Below, piece by piece: positions 11,290-19,795 of a stretch of DNA of 28,669 nucleotides. The stretch spans positions 1-28,669 of the forward strand of contig NGBS01000393.1 in assembly GCA_002245135.1 (NCBI GenBank). The letters run 5' to 3'. This stretch comes from Proteromonas lacertae (taxonomy: Eukaryota > Sar > Bigyra > Opalinata > Proteromonadidae). How positions within the stretch are numbered: the stretch's first letter is position 1; every line of letters begins with the position of its first letter. The position numbers and the translations under genes are program-made. The notes under the pieces were generated by a model. The model was not told the origin of the DNA, did no database searches, and saw only the letters and a list, made by a program, of their open reading frames with translations.

Positions 11290-11880
11290 TTTTATAAAAT
11301 GAGCAATTTCTATAGTTGTTGTTATATTTAAACCATCCACTAAGGGTTTATATTTTGAAGCTTTCTCTTTACATATTGGTACAAATTCATCAGCAATTTT
11401 AGGTATATCCCATCCATTGACATATTTCTTGGTTTATACCAAGTATTGAATTTGATTTGTGGTGGTGTATAATAATGATCCCAAAAATTGAACATAAATA
11501 CATCAGATTCTTCTCCTAATGAAGTTGAACCTCTCCATATTGTTTCTAAGGTTTGACTTTGTCTACGACGTTCTTTATCTAAATAATCAATTCTGTTTGT
11601 TCCAAATGCATCAAATCCCATTTCTGACATTAATCTTGCATTTTGACTGGAATGACCGAAAGGATCAATATGCCAACCTACTCTTGGTCTTATTCCAAAT
11701 TGTTCTTTAATATATTTTGTTCCTAAAGCCATTTGATGAATCATTGCTTCATAATTAGTACAAGTTTCATTATGCATAACCCATCCACCTAAATTCAACT
11801 CTAGGTTCACTCCACCATCTTTGAAAAAAACTCTGTTCTACATAAGTAAATTTATGCTTTGGATTTTTATTCATTGATTA
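11290..11880 (-). pseudogene. Broken GH38 alpha-mannosidase fragment
   Basis: The parent enzyme is a lysosomal or secreted glycoside hydrolase family 38 alpha-mannosidase that trims mannose from N-glycans. The minus strand shows KFTYVEQSFFQRWW (about 11,850-11,820), then GGWVMHNE, HQMALGTKYIKEQFG and GWHIDPFGHSS, the family signature around the catalytic aspartate (about 11,670), then FGTNRIDYLD and WRGS. It is broken: a frame change and loss of about 12 residues near 11,810, another frame change near 11,425, and no N-terminal start or C-terminal two thirds. Small elements abut it on both sides. Whether 11,290-11,400 belongs to GH38 is unsure. It is a host gene scrap, perhaps captured by the enclosing transposon. 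Confidence 0.88.
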
Positions 11881-11901
11881 AAGTATTGAATTAATAATAT
11901 T

Positions 11902-12304
11902 GTTGTGCGCCGTTTGTTATAGTAGGCCGTTTGTCTACCAGACACTTTTAAAACAAACTAAATACATATTCTTACTTGTCTTAATGAAATATTGTTACTT
12001 TTATACTTACTTTGTCATATAACCTATGTCTGCAATATACTATTTTGATAACTTTAGTATTGAATATATGAAACGCAATTATTTCATTAACTACAAGAGA
12101 CTAAAACAGATTAATTGAATTGATTAAAATTAATGAACATTTACTTATACATGTCTAAAAAAGAAATGTAAAATGTAGGCTTGAGTGAGGCTTGAATTTA
12201 TTTTTATTTTTTGGTTTTTAAGAGTCTTCAAATTATAACTTCAACGTAATCTATCTAAAACCCTTTTATCTCCCAACGGCGCAAATCTCCCAACGGCTTA
12301 CAAC
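11902..12304. mobile_element. Small element 3 of the GTTGTGCGCC family, uneven ends
   Basis: The left end from 11902 is homologous to the arms of element 2 over about 140 bp (GTTGTGCGCCGTTTGTTAT and onward). The right end, read inward from 12304, is GTTGTAAGCCGTTGGGAG followed by GCGCCGTTGGGAG and lacks the long arm. The core motif is present in reverse orientation at 12178-12195. There is no clear target duplication. It looks like a truncated or recombined member. Confidence 0.72.
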
Positions 12305-12319
12305 AAGATTCATCAGTGT

Positions 12320-12850
12320 TACACTCTTCTGTAAGTTTGTAGTATTTCAAGGTATTTCTTTCTTGTTTTATTGTTTATAGTTCTAAAACGTTTACTAGTT
12401 TTAATAGTTTTAAAAGCATGAGTTATTTTCTGTAATTTTGTTACTCTTCCTTCAAAACAGTTACTATCCGATCTTGTTTTCTAAATTGAAAATATCTCTT
12501 CTATTGGATAATACCACATTGTAGTATAATATATTCACTGATTTATTTATAATAGATTCTACTTCAGGATTATGGTGCATAGAAGCGTTATTCATGAATA
12601 TTATACAAGATGACAATGGCTGAATATAATTAACCAAAGACTTTAAGTATGAATTGAATATTTCCATTGTATTAGAACCATAAATAACTAAATTATATAG
12701 CATCCCAACATCAGTCATACTAGCTATTACAGTAAATTGGGAATTACCTCTCTTGGAATGAACAACAGGTGTATTACCAGAAAATTCTCTTGCGCCACTG
12801 TGAATGTAACCCATTGCTCAGTGCCTTTCATCTACAAATACTGGGCGTAA
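12320..12850 (-). pseudogene. Tc1/mariner-like transposase, C-terminal piece
   Basis: A DDE transposase fragment reading on the minus strand: PVFVDERH with the first acidic position (about 12,830), then GYIHSGARE, SQFTVIASMTDVG, a FMNNASMHH block where Asn stands in place of the usual second Asp, and NLENKI, which fits the third acidic position (N..E). A stop interrupts VFVDERH and GYIHS. A basic tail (KTIKTSKRFRTINN) runs to about 12,325. It would not be active. The hAT element has inserted at its upstream edge. Confidence 0.75.
12843..12850 (+). repeat. hAT target-site duplication, left copy
   Basis: GGGCGTAA, identical to 15252-15259; 8 bp is the length made by hAT transposases. Confidence 0.95.
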
Positions 12851-12861
12851 CTGAGTTCGGC

Positions 12862-13000
12862 AACGGGACGTCCTTTTGTGTTTTGTCCCGTCCCTTGTCC
12901 TTTTCATACACGAAAACTTCTCGTTGATTACACATGTCCTCTTTATCCCGGGACGTGTAGTTTAACACGTCCTTTTTTGTCCTATATTTTTGAGTTTAAG
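12862..13000 (+). repeat. hAT left subterminal repeats
   Basis: Contains GGGACGTCC, GTCCCGTCCC, GGGACGTGT and ACACGTCC copies within 140 bp, far richer in G and C than the rest of the element. Confidence 0.75.
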
Positions 13001-13355
13001 TTTCTGTTTTTTTAATAAAAATATTCTGCAATAACATTAAATAAGCTTAATATTAAGTATTACATACTATACTCAAGTCATTTTTGTATATCCTAAATAA
13101 TATCTTTTGAAAATCCATTTAAGCCATATTTGCTATATCTATGAATAATATTAAACCTACATATACCACTTAGATAACTCTGTATAGTTTAATGAAGTAT
13201 ATCCCCATTTACAAACACTCATCGCATAACAGAACTTCACATGATACATGCTTATCATTACACTATTTTCTACTATAACATATGCTTGAATTAAATACGA
13301 ATAAAAAGTAGAAAAAAGAAAAAATGTTTGATTAACTCGAGTTCTTGCATTTTGA

Positions 13356-15073
13356 ATGCCATCTCATAATAGGTTTAGAGATAATATCTATAGATTATAT
13401 AACATCAATAATTGCATAGAAAGACCTGGAGAGAAGAATAAAAGGATTGAATGCAAAAAGTGCAAAATGTTTATCATCAAGCATGCTACTCAGTTAAAAA
13501 GACATGCAAGACAGTATTTTAGATTATTATTATAATTTATAGTTGCACAAGCGTAGCAGTTCAGTCAACAATTGATATGAGTGATCATAGCAAAGACATG
13601 GAGATTGTTGAGTTAATAATAGAAAACAATCTCCTTTTAAGCGTAGTTGAATCCAAGTCGTTCAAAAGCTTGTTCAAAAATTATGCTGTGCCATCAACTA
13701 AAAAAGTAAAAAGAATAATTGAAACAGAATCGAAGAAAATGTTAAATGAGTGTATAGATAGAAGAAAAAAACTAACAATAATATTGGATGAATGGAAAAA
13801 TATACTTGGAAATAGCATCATAAACATAGCAGTTAAACAGAATCAAAGAATTGTATTTGTTGAAAGTGTATTACAAAAAAAGGTACAAACAACAAGAAAT
13901 ATTGTAGATCTTATTTCTGATACCTTAGAAAGATATAATTTGGATATGAATAACATTTCTGCAGTAGTAACTGACAACAATCCAACTATGAAACATATTG
14001 GTGAAGTTATTCAACAAAGAACAAGCAATACAATTATTACATTTGGTTGCCTTGCTCATGTTGTAAATTTAATTACCAAAAAAATAATGGAAATTGATAA
14101 GTATAATGATATTCTTCAGTATTGCAATGACATGATTCATAAACTAAAAACCAATACACGTGTAAGACAATTTATATTCAACAAATATCAGGAAGTTCCG
14201 CAGATCAGAAAAGGATGTCCAACTAGATGGACATCCTTTTCAAAAATGTTTAGTAAAATTATTAAACACAAAGATATTTTAATTGATGCTAAGTTATTAG
14301 ATGAAAGTCGTTGCGAAGAAATAAGTGAAATAATGAAAATTACCAACAAGCTATCAGCATATGTGCAAGAATTAAGCAGAGATAGCACTACTTTAAGCGA
14401 TGCATACTGTATCATTAAATCAATGAAGAGATATTTGAAGTCATGCGAAAATGATAATATTAAGAATATAATTACCAAACAATTGGAATTAGCGAATTTG
14501 GATATATTATTGATAAGTCAATATTTAAATGTAAACTATAAATTCAAACATGGAGATAAAAATGATTACGCAAAGAGATTCATTATAGATAATTTCTCTG
14601 ATATTTGTGACAGAAATTTGGTTGCAGAAATATACTTTTTTGAAAACAGAATGCCATACAATGGTTCACCTTCTTCCATTTTTCGCGAAAGCATTTCAAC
14701 AGATATATGGTTTGCAACATATGGGATATACTTTAGAAATTTAAAGAAAATTTATGACATTTTATCAACAATACCATGTTCAAGCTCTTTTATTGAGAGA
14801 AGTTTCTCAATCGAAAGCGTAATACATTCATACAGGAGAAACAGATTAAACTTAGATACTATTAATAACATTATGAGATTAAAGTATGAATTAGTTGAGA
14901 GAAATAAGAGAGAAATAGAACAAAATGTAGAAAGTGATGAAGATGAAGAAAGTGAAGAAGATGAAGAAAGTGATGAAGATGAAAATAGAGAAATTACTAA
15001 TGTGGAAGTAATAAGTAAAGAAGATGATGATGAAAGCGAAGAAGGTAGTCCAGATTATCAATGTTATTATTAA
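13356..15073 (+). CDS. hAT transposase, two exons, 562 residues
   Basis: Cuts and pastes the element using an RNase H-like fold. Exon 1 is 13356-13513, intron 13514-13542, exon 2 13543-15073; the join keeps frame. A BED zinc finger lies at residues 30-54 (C33, C36, H50, then H53 or C54). A DUF659-like region follows, with the first acidic residue in TIILDEW, the second in AVVTDNN, the hAT CLAHVVNL block and CPTRW. The C-terminal dimerisation region contains SSFIERSFSIES with the third acidic residue and YRRNRLN. It ends in a Glu/Asp/Ser tail of about 60 residues. The start is the ATG at 13356, since a stop lies just upstream. No internal stop or frameshift was seen. Initiation at the second ATG (13577) would lose the finger. 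Confidence 0.9.
13514..13542 (+). other. Intron of the hAT transposase, 29 nt
   Basis: Starts GTATTTTAG and ends TTTATAG, the same GTAT...ATAG pattern as the five DNA-PKcs introns. Removing it joins the BED finger to the main transposase frame. Confidence 0.85.
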
Positions 15074-15164
15074 TTATCTTTATTCTTACTTATAAATGTT
15101 TTAATAAAATAAAAAATCACATAATGAATTTATATAACAAAAAGGTAATATCAAATGTTTACAA

Positions 15165-15240
15165 AAAGGACAAATTACTGTCCTTTATCATACTCTTGTC
15201 CCGGACATGTCCCGGACATGTCCTTTTTGTCCCTGTCCCC
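15165..15240 (+). repeat. hAT right subterminal repeats
   Basis: Tandem palindrome GGACATGTCC twice in a row (about 15203-15222) with flanking GTCC copies; mirrors the left subterminal block. Confidence 0.8.
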
Positions 15241-15251
15241 GCCGAACTCAG

Positions 15252-15259
15252 GGGCGTAA
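15252..15259 (+). repeat. hAT target-site duplication, right copy
   Basis: GGGCGTAA, identical to 12843-12850. Confidence 0.95.
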
Positions 15260-15560
15260 TTCTTGCTCCATGTATCCTAACATATCCAAAAAACTATTTA
15301 TCTATTCTTATTAAGTGATGAATGGATAGCAGCTGTGTACTCTCTAACAGCAAAGGATAGATACAGAGACTGGCTATTATTTCTGATAACATTGCCTATT
15401 ATATTCGATTTATTTTCAGTTAAAATCCTTTTCCTACCTTTTTTGATAGATGATTTATCAATATTGTAACTTTTTTTAATTGACTGATAATTATCTTAAC
15501 TCTATTGGCAGATGGTGGAGGTTGTTCTTCTACTATAGGAGCAGAGCTTATGAAATCTTG
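15260..15560 (-). pseudogene. Tc1/mariner-like transposase, N-terminal piece
   Basis: The minus strand reads KKGRKRILTENKSNIIGNVI at about 15,455-15,395, then SFAVREYTAAIHSSLNKN, which looks like the helix-turn-helix DNA-binding region of Tc1/mariner transposases (basic GRKR followed by a helical segment). Upstream is EEQPPPSANRVKIIISQLKK in a different frame. The stretch between the helix-turn-helix and the first catalytic block is too short, so a deletion is likely. Together with 12,320-12,850 it is the remains of one gene, now split by the hAT element. Confidence 0.65.
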
Positions 15561-15758
15561 CCTATAGTATTGATATTGATGTGTATATTTACCATTGATT
15601 TAAAAAATAATATTTATGCAAGTTTAGAGTATATTCAAAAAAACACGAAAAATAAATAAAGACAAGCTAGCTCGAATTGTTTTTTGAGAAAAGAAATTGT
15701 ATTTTATAAAAAGATAGTCCAAAACTCAAGGATCGAAATTTATTTTGCAAAGCTCGTA

Positions 15759-15780
15759 GAACAAAACGAAAAACCCTGTA
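15759..15780 (-). repeat. Tc1-like terminal inverted repeat, right
   Basis: Read on the minus strand it starts TACAGGGTTTTTCG; partner of 8515-8536. Confidence 0.7.
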
Positions 15781-16544
15781 ATATGAAAAATTAAAAATTA
15801 TGATGTTATTATATTTTTTGTTATAGCAATGTTGCATTATAATCGTAATATATATCCTATGTTTTAAGTATATATATTGTTAGTTTGTTATATAAACCAC
15901 TTTTTTTGACATATAAAAACTGTCATAATATGAAAGGAAAACACTATTATTAAAAAGTAAAATTAACTTATATATTAAATATAATATTTATTTCATTAGA
16001 TGATGTAAAGAAAAAATGTATCAGTTATACAGGAATTAAGAATTATGCCCTTTGAATTAATTTTTCAATTTTCAAATTTTTTCTCAATCTCTTTTCTATT
16101 TTAGTAATTTTAAAAGTATATGTTTAGATTATTGTAATATAAGAATATTATTAAAATGTAGATGTGCCAGGAGGCTAGTTATGCGACTTGCTGTGTCATG
16201 TCCTTTATTCTATATTATTATATCATTTTTTGTTAATATTTCAAATAATTTGCAAGGTAATTAGCCCTTAAAGACATGAAACTTACATTTAAATTAAAAA
16301 CTAATTATGAAACGAATAGTTTTTATAATTTTGATTAATTATCAATACAATGTGATATTACGTGTTTTAAATATCACATTTTATTTATTTAATACATCAA
16401 AATTGAAATACATTATTAGAGTATAAAATGTTACGAAATTGATCAAGATCTGTTATTTAAAGATTAATCTTCTAATTTTGTGTGAAATATAATTATTTAG
16501 ATGCAAAATGAACATATGATATATATGTATAACCGTAAGAATAT
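15781..16544. other. Gene-free AT-rich spacer
   Basis: No open frame of note on either strand. A perfect 10-bp inverted repeat AATGTGATAT lies at 16349-16358 and 16371-16380. A patch at about 16,160-16,205 is less AT-rich than its surroundings but has no tRNA fold. The left terminus of the virus-like element may lie in here. Confidence 0.6.
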
Positions 16545-16654
16545 CACTGTAGGTGGGTAACCCGTACCAGACTATTCTTAGGTGCCTTCTACGGATAAGA
16601 ATAAGCGATTTGAGTGTAAATTAGTTTTTGGTACGGGTTATACTGGAGCAAGTG
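16545..16654. repeat. 110-bp nested foldback
   Basis: The outer perfect 12-bp arms are TAACCCGTACCA (16558-16569) and TGGTACGGGTTA (16629-16640). The inner arms are TATTCTTA (16573-16580) and TAAGAATA (16596-16603). Short CACT and AGTG blocks occur at the outer limits. It sits about 130 bp left of the first gene of the virus-like element. It may be part of that element's end, a tiny foldback transposon, or a structured transcript leader. Confidence 0.75.
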
Positions 16655-16785
16655 GTGAATTTAAATTTCTTTACATATTTTAGTGTATGAGTAATTTTAT
16701 GGGTTAAAATTTTTTCTTTTGCTTTTTGTATATAATTTCATTTAACTTTTTCTTATTGTTTTTTATCAATCATAATTTCAAAAGA

Positions 16786-17139
16786 ATGTCAAGAATTTGG
16801 ATCGAGAATGTTAATATAGAAGATAGAAATAAGCGTGAAGATGAAGACTTTGAAAGAATCTATGCAATCATTGAAAGTGAAGTAGCTAGAATAGTAGCTC
16901 AACCACCACCACCATCACCTCCAGTAGTAATGTGGTATACATCTGATACAGCTGATGAGGATGATAGAAAGTATGAAGAATGGCGTGCAATTCATAAACC
17001 AACTAGAGTAGCACAAGCAACCATACGCCCTAGAAAATGGGTTGATCCTGAAGAAGAGCGCAGAAAAACCAAGATGTTAAAGCGTTATGGTATTGATGAA
17101 AAGAACATCATTGAAGAAAGACTAAGATTTCATAACTAA
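16786..17139 (+). CDS. Small charged protein of the Polinton-like element, unknown
   Basis: 117 residues, very rich in Glu, Arg and Lys, with a proline run (QPPPPSPP) near residue 48 and a basic/acidic C-terminal half (DPEEERRKTKMLKRYG). No signal peptide, membrane segment or known motif. Translation from the ATG at 16786 is preferred because the frame upstream has only non-ATG codons. It is the first gene of a plus-strand series of four, with spacing of roughly 60-180 bp. I do not recognise the family. Confidence 0.65.
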   Translation: MSRIWIENVNIEDRNKREDEDFERIYAIIESEVARIVAQPPPPSPPVVMWYTSDTADEDDRKYEEWRAIHKPTRVAQATIRPRKWVDPEEERRKTKMLKRYGIDEKNIIEERLRFHN

Positions 17140-17268
17140 TTCTTAAATCATTGGTTTTAATTGAATTTTTGTTATTTGATTGGCTGAATAGAAATAAACA
17201 TAATATTACATAATTCTTTTCATTCATAAATTTCTTGCGGTTTTTTAAAATAATCTACATAAATTAAA

Positions 17269-17853
17269 ATGAGTGATTTACAAAATGAACTTGATGCTAG
17301 TATTGAAAAACACTTACAAAAAGGTGAAATGTATGAGAATGATATGTCTGAAGTAAAATCATTAATTATTAAAGTATTTAAGGATATGCTGGATGGTATG
17401 TATTCTGTGATTGAAGAGTATGAAGATGATCCAGAATGGAGTGAACAACCAGGTGATGATATTGATATAACAATGGAAGAAGAAGAAATGAAGGAAGAAA
17501 AACAAAGTGAATCTAAATCTAAAAAAAGAAAGGATATAACAAAGTTAGATCCAGATTCACAGATATGTAGTACTTGTGGTAAGAAGAAAGCTAATGATGA
17601 ATTTGGTTATAAGAGTGAAGGTGTATTCTATAAATCTTGTACAGAGTGTAGAAATAAGAAGAAGAGAAGATATGAAGAAGTAAAGAAAGGAAGTGATAAT
17701 AGTGGAGAAGATAAGAAGCGTAAAGTAGAGAGTAGTTCCACTGCCGAGGGTCGACCAAAGGTAGATATTGCTAAAGTAGAAACACCTACAAGTTCTATCC
17801 CGGGGGTAGCTACAGTAGATCTAACTACATCACCTACTTGTATAATTAATTAA
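17269..17853 (+). CDS. Zinc-ribbon protein of the Polinton-like element
   Basis: 194 residues. The N-terminal third is helical and acidic, with an EEEEMKEE run and a basic patch (SKSKKRKD). A four-cysteine zinc ribbon follows: C100 and C103 in CSTCGKKK, C124 and C127 in CTECRNKKKRR, with a conserved phenylalanine between. This form (C..C...K...F......C..CRN.K) occurs in many small proteins of large DNA viruses and their relatives, probably binding nucleic acid. The C-terminal tail is rich in Lys, Ser and Thr. Role inferred. Confidence 0.75.
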   Translation: MSDLQNELDASIEKHLQKGEMYENDMSEVKSLIIKVFKDMLDGMYSVIEEYEDDPEWSEQPGDDIDITMEEEEMKEEKQSESKSKKRKDITKLDPDSQICSTCGKKKANDEFGYKSEGVFYKSCTECRNKKKRRYEEVKKGSDNSGEDKKRKVESSSTAEGRPKVDIAKVETPTSSIPGVATVDLTTSPTCIIN

Positions 17854-17917
17854 CTTTTGGTTTAAAATTCATTTTTATATTTCTATGCGTTTTTATATAT
17901 AAATAATTTCACATAAT

Positions 17918-18301
17918 ATGCCATATAATACATCTTTAGTTATGTTAGGTGATATGAAAGATACTTTAAATGGTTTGAAACAAGAACTGTATATTTTATT
18001 AGGTTGTGTAGTTCTATGGGTTCTTTATAAATGCAAGAGAATATGTGCATGGTGTTATCATAAAGCCTGTCCTCCAGAATTAAGTGAAATATTAGCTGAG
18101 CCAGAACCTGCTGTTCAATTAGCATTAAGAAAATCTACTATTGTTTCTGCTATTCCATTTACTTTAACACCTGAAAATAGTAGAATAAATTCTAGAAATG
18201 CTAGTGATAATGAAGATGAAGAGCAATTAGAAACAGAAATAGAAATTATTCCTATTAATAAACCTGAGATTGAAATTCAAAAACCAATCATAAATATTTA
18301 A
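17918..18301 (+). CDS. Small single-span membrane protein, unknown
   Basis: 127 residues with one hydrophobic segment at about 24-38 (LYILLGCVVLWVLY) followed by a Cys/Lys-rich stretch (KCKRICAWCYHKAC) that could be palmitoylated or bind metal. The remaining 75 residues are polar, ending in an acidic tail with a repeated EIEI..I pattern. Short membrane proteins are common in Polinton-like elements, but no family was recognised. ATG at 17918 follows an AT-rich leader with TATATA. Confidence 0.7.
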   Translation: MPYNTSLVMLGDMKDTLNGLKQELYILLGCVVLWVLYKCKRICAWCYHKACPPELSEILAEPEPAVQLALRKSTIVSAIPFTLTPENSRINSRNASDNEDEEQLETEIEIIPINKPEIEIQKPIINI

Positions 18302-18483
18302 TTTTATATATAGTCTTTTTTTCGTATTTGATTTTTGAAAGTTGTTTTTTTGCACCCCCTTAAAAAATTACATAAAGAAAAACCGTTTTTTTCATTCACA
18401 CTTTTCTTACTCATTTTCAGTATTTTATTTTTTTCATTTTTTTACTTTAATAGAAAATTAATTATTCAATCATTCAATCAAAA

Positions 18484-19656
18484 ATGCCAGCAGACAGAGT
18501 CAAACAACCAACCAATTCAGAATTATGCTCCCAGCTTCCATTAAAGGGACAGGCTTATGAGTTCTATCAGAAAGTAAGTCGTAACATCCAGCATTTAAAG
18601 ACATTTTGCGACGAAATGTATATTCAAAGTTTGGCTTATGATGACAGCAAAAAATCAAAGAAGAAGCAAAGTCCACCACAATTCAACTATATCGAATTAG
18701 AGAAGTCAGCTACAGCAGTTTATTATTGCTTTTCATGTAAGTTTGATAATCAGAAGTTAATTCCCATTAAACATCTAGAAACATTAGATCAAAATGAGTA
18801 TATGAATTTATACTTTAGTGACGATGAGATGAAGAGTATAGTAAAACCAAATGTAAAACCGATTAAACCTTTTATTCAACCTCAGTTAAAACAACAACAA
18901 CAACCACAACAAGAACCACCACCACCAACTGTACCTCAAAAACCTAAAAGAGTTTATAAAAGAAGAACTGATACTGTAAAGAAACCTAAAACAAAAGCAG
19001 TTATTGATAGTGATGATGAATTAATTCATTTAAAGAAAAGAAAGATTGTTAAGGATTCTGATTTTGTTGATGAACCAATGGGTATAATTGTGAAAGATAC
19101 TGAATCAAGAACATCTGCTGATGATTTATTAAGTAGCCAAAGTCCTACCTTTACACCTCCAATGTCACCAAGGTCTGATACTACACTTCTTGATGTTACT
19201 GATATTGATATTCTGGATGCTGAATTGAAGTATTTTAATGCTGAATTAACTAAAAAAGATGAAGAAAAACAAAAAGAGATAGAAGAGAAAATTAAACATC
19301 AAGATGCTGAGAGAAAGAAACAAGAAGATGAAGAAAAAAAGAAAAAACAACAAGAAGAAGAAAGAGTTAGAAAAGTACAAGAAGAAGCAGAGAGAAAAAG
19401 AAAACAAGAAGAAGCAGAAAAGAAAAGAAAAGAAGAATTAGTTGTTATTAGAATGCTTCAAGAAGAAGAGAATATGAGACAACAAGAAGAGTTAAGAAAG
19501 AAATGGGTATTAGAACAAAAGAGACAAATGGAAGAAAAGATGAAAAAAGAAAACGATGAATTAGAAAAGAAGATGGAAGAAGAGTTTAAGAAGAGAATTG
19601 AAGAAGAGAAAAGAAAGAAAGCTGAAGAGTTTGAGAAGATGATGAAGAACTTATAA
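18484..19656 (+). CDS. Long coiled-coil protein of the Polinton-like element
   Basis: 390 residues. Residues 1-130 form a compact region with a CFSC pair near 81-84. A Gln/Pro-rich linker and Lys-rich segments (KPKRVYKRR, then KKPKTK) resembling nuclear targeting signals follow. From about residue 250 to the end it is almost pure Glu/Lys/Arg/Gln with heptad-like spacing, a long alpha-helical coiled coil. The low-complexity tail makes homology calls unsafe. It converges with the integrase gene across 139 bp of AT-rich DNA. Function unknown; a structural or scaffold role is possible. Confidence 0.7.
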   Translation: MPADRVKQPTNSELCSQLPLKGQAYEFYQKVSRNIQHLKTFCDEMYIQSLAYDDSKKSKKKQSPPQFNYIELEKSATAVYYCFSCKFDNQKLIPIKHLETLDQNEYMNLYFSDDEMKSIVKPNVKPIKPFIQPQLKQQQQPQQEPPPPTVPQKPKRVYKRRTDTVKKPKTKAVIDSDDELIHLKKRKIVKDSDFVDEPMGIIVKDTESRTSADDLLSSQSPTFTPPMSPRSDTTLLDVTDIDILDAELKYFNAELTKKDEEKQKEIEEKIKHQDAERKKQEDEEKKKKQQEEERVRKVQEEAERKRKQEEAEKKRKEELVVIRMLQEEENMRQQEELRKKWVLEQKRQMEEKMKKENDELEKKMEEEFKKRIEEEKRKKAEEFEKMMKNL

Positions 19657-19795
19657 GTATTAATATATATACTTTAAATTTGTCTGGTTTATGCTTTAAT
19701 CCATATACTTGAAAAAGCACTTTGAATTCATTACTTTGATAAAAATTGGTGTTTGTTTAATATGTAAAAAATAACATAAATAAAAAACATAAAAA
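19657..19795. terminator. Convergent gene junction
   Basis: 139 bp between the stops of the coiled-coil gene (plus) and the integrase gene (minus). It is AT-rich, with AATAAA-like strings near 19,780 on the plus strand. It must hold both transcript ends, but no exact site could be fixed. Confidence 0.4.

Larger units (their letters stand above)
12851..15251 (+). mobile_element. Complete-looking hAT element, 2.4 kb
   Basis: Terminal inverted repeats CTGAGTTCGGC at 12851 and GCCGAACTCAG ending 15251 are perfect over 11 bases and flanked by an identical 8-bp target duplication. The only gene is the plus-strand transposase. Both subterminal regions carry many GGACGTGT, GGACATGTCC and TTTTTGTCC copies in both orientations, typical of transposase-binding DNA in hAT elements. 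It is inserted into the Tc1-like transposase, so it is the younger of the two. Everything needed for an autonomous element appears present. Confidence 0.93.
8515..15780 (-). mobile_element. Tc1/mariner-like element or two ends of it, with nested insertions
   Basis: The left end reads TACAGAGTTTTTCGTTTTG at 8515. The right end, read from 15780 on the other strand, is TACAGGGTTTTTCGTTTTG, so 21 of the first 22 bases agree. Both begin with TA, the target of Tc1/mariner elements. Degenerate minus-strand Tc1-like transposase pieces lie at about 12,320-12,850 and 15,260-15,560. Subtracting the hAT element and four small elements leaves about 2.6 kb, longer than a usual Tc1 element because it also holds host gene scraps. 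Alternatively the two ends belong to two separate copies. The transposase is broken and the element looks old relative to the insertions within it. Confidence 0.6.

Noticed and set aside
15061-15318. Plus-strand open frame of 85 codons after the hAT transposase
   Set aside because: It crosses the hAT right end and target duplication, so it cannot be a conserved gene.
16140-16205. Less AT-rich patch considered as a tRNA or small RNA gene
   Set aside because: No cloverleaf, no T-loop GTTCRA box and no terminator-like T run in the right place.
18335-18544. Plus-strand hydrophobic open frame before the coiled-coil gene
   Set aside because: It starts at a non-ATG codon in a T-rich leader and overlaps the better-supported gene starting at 18484.
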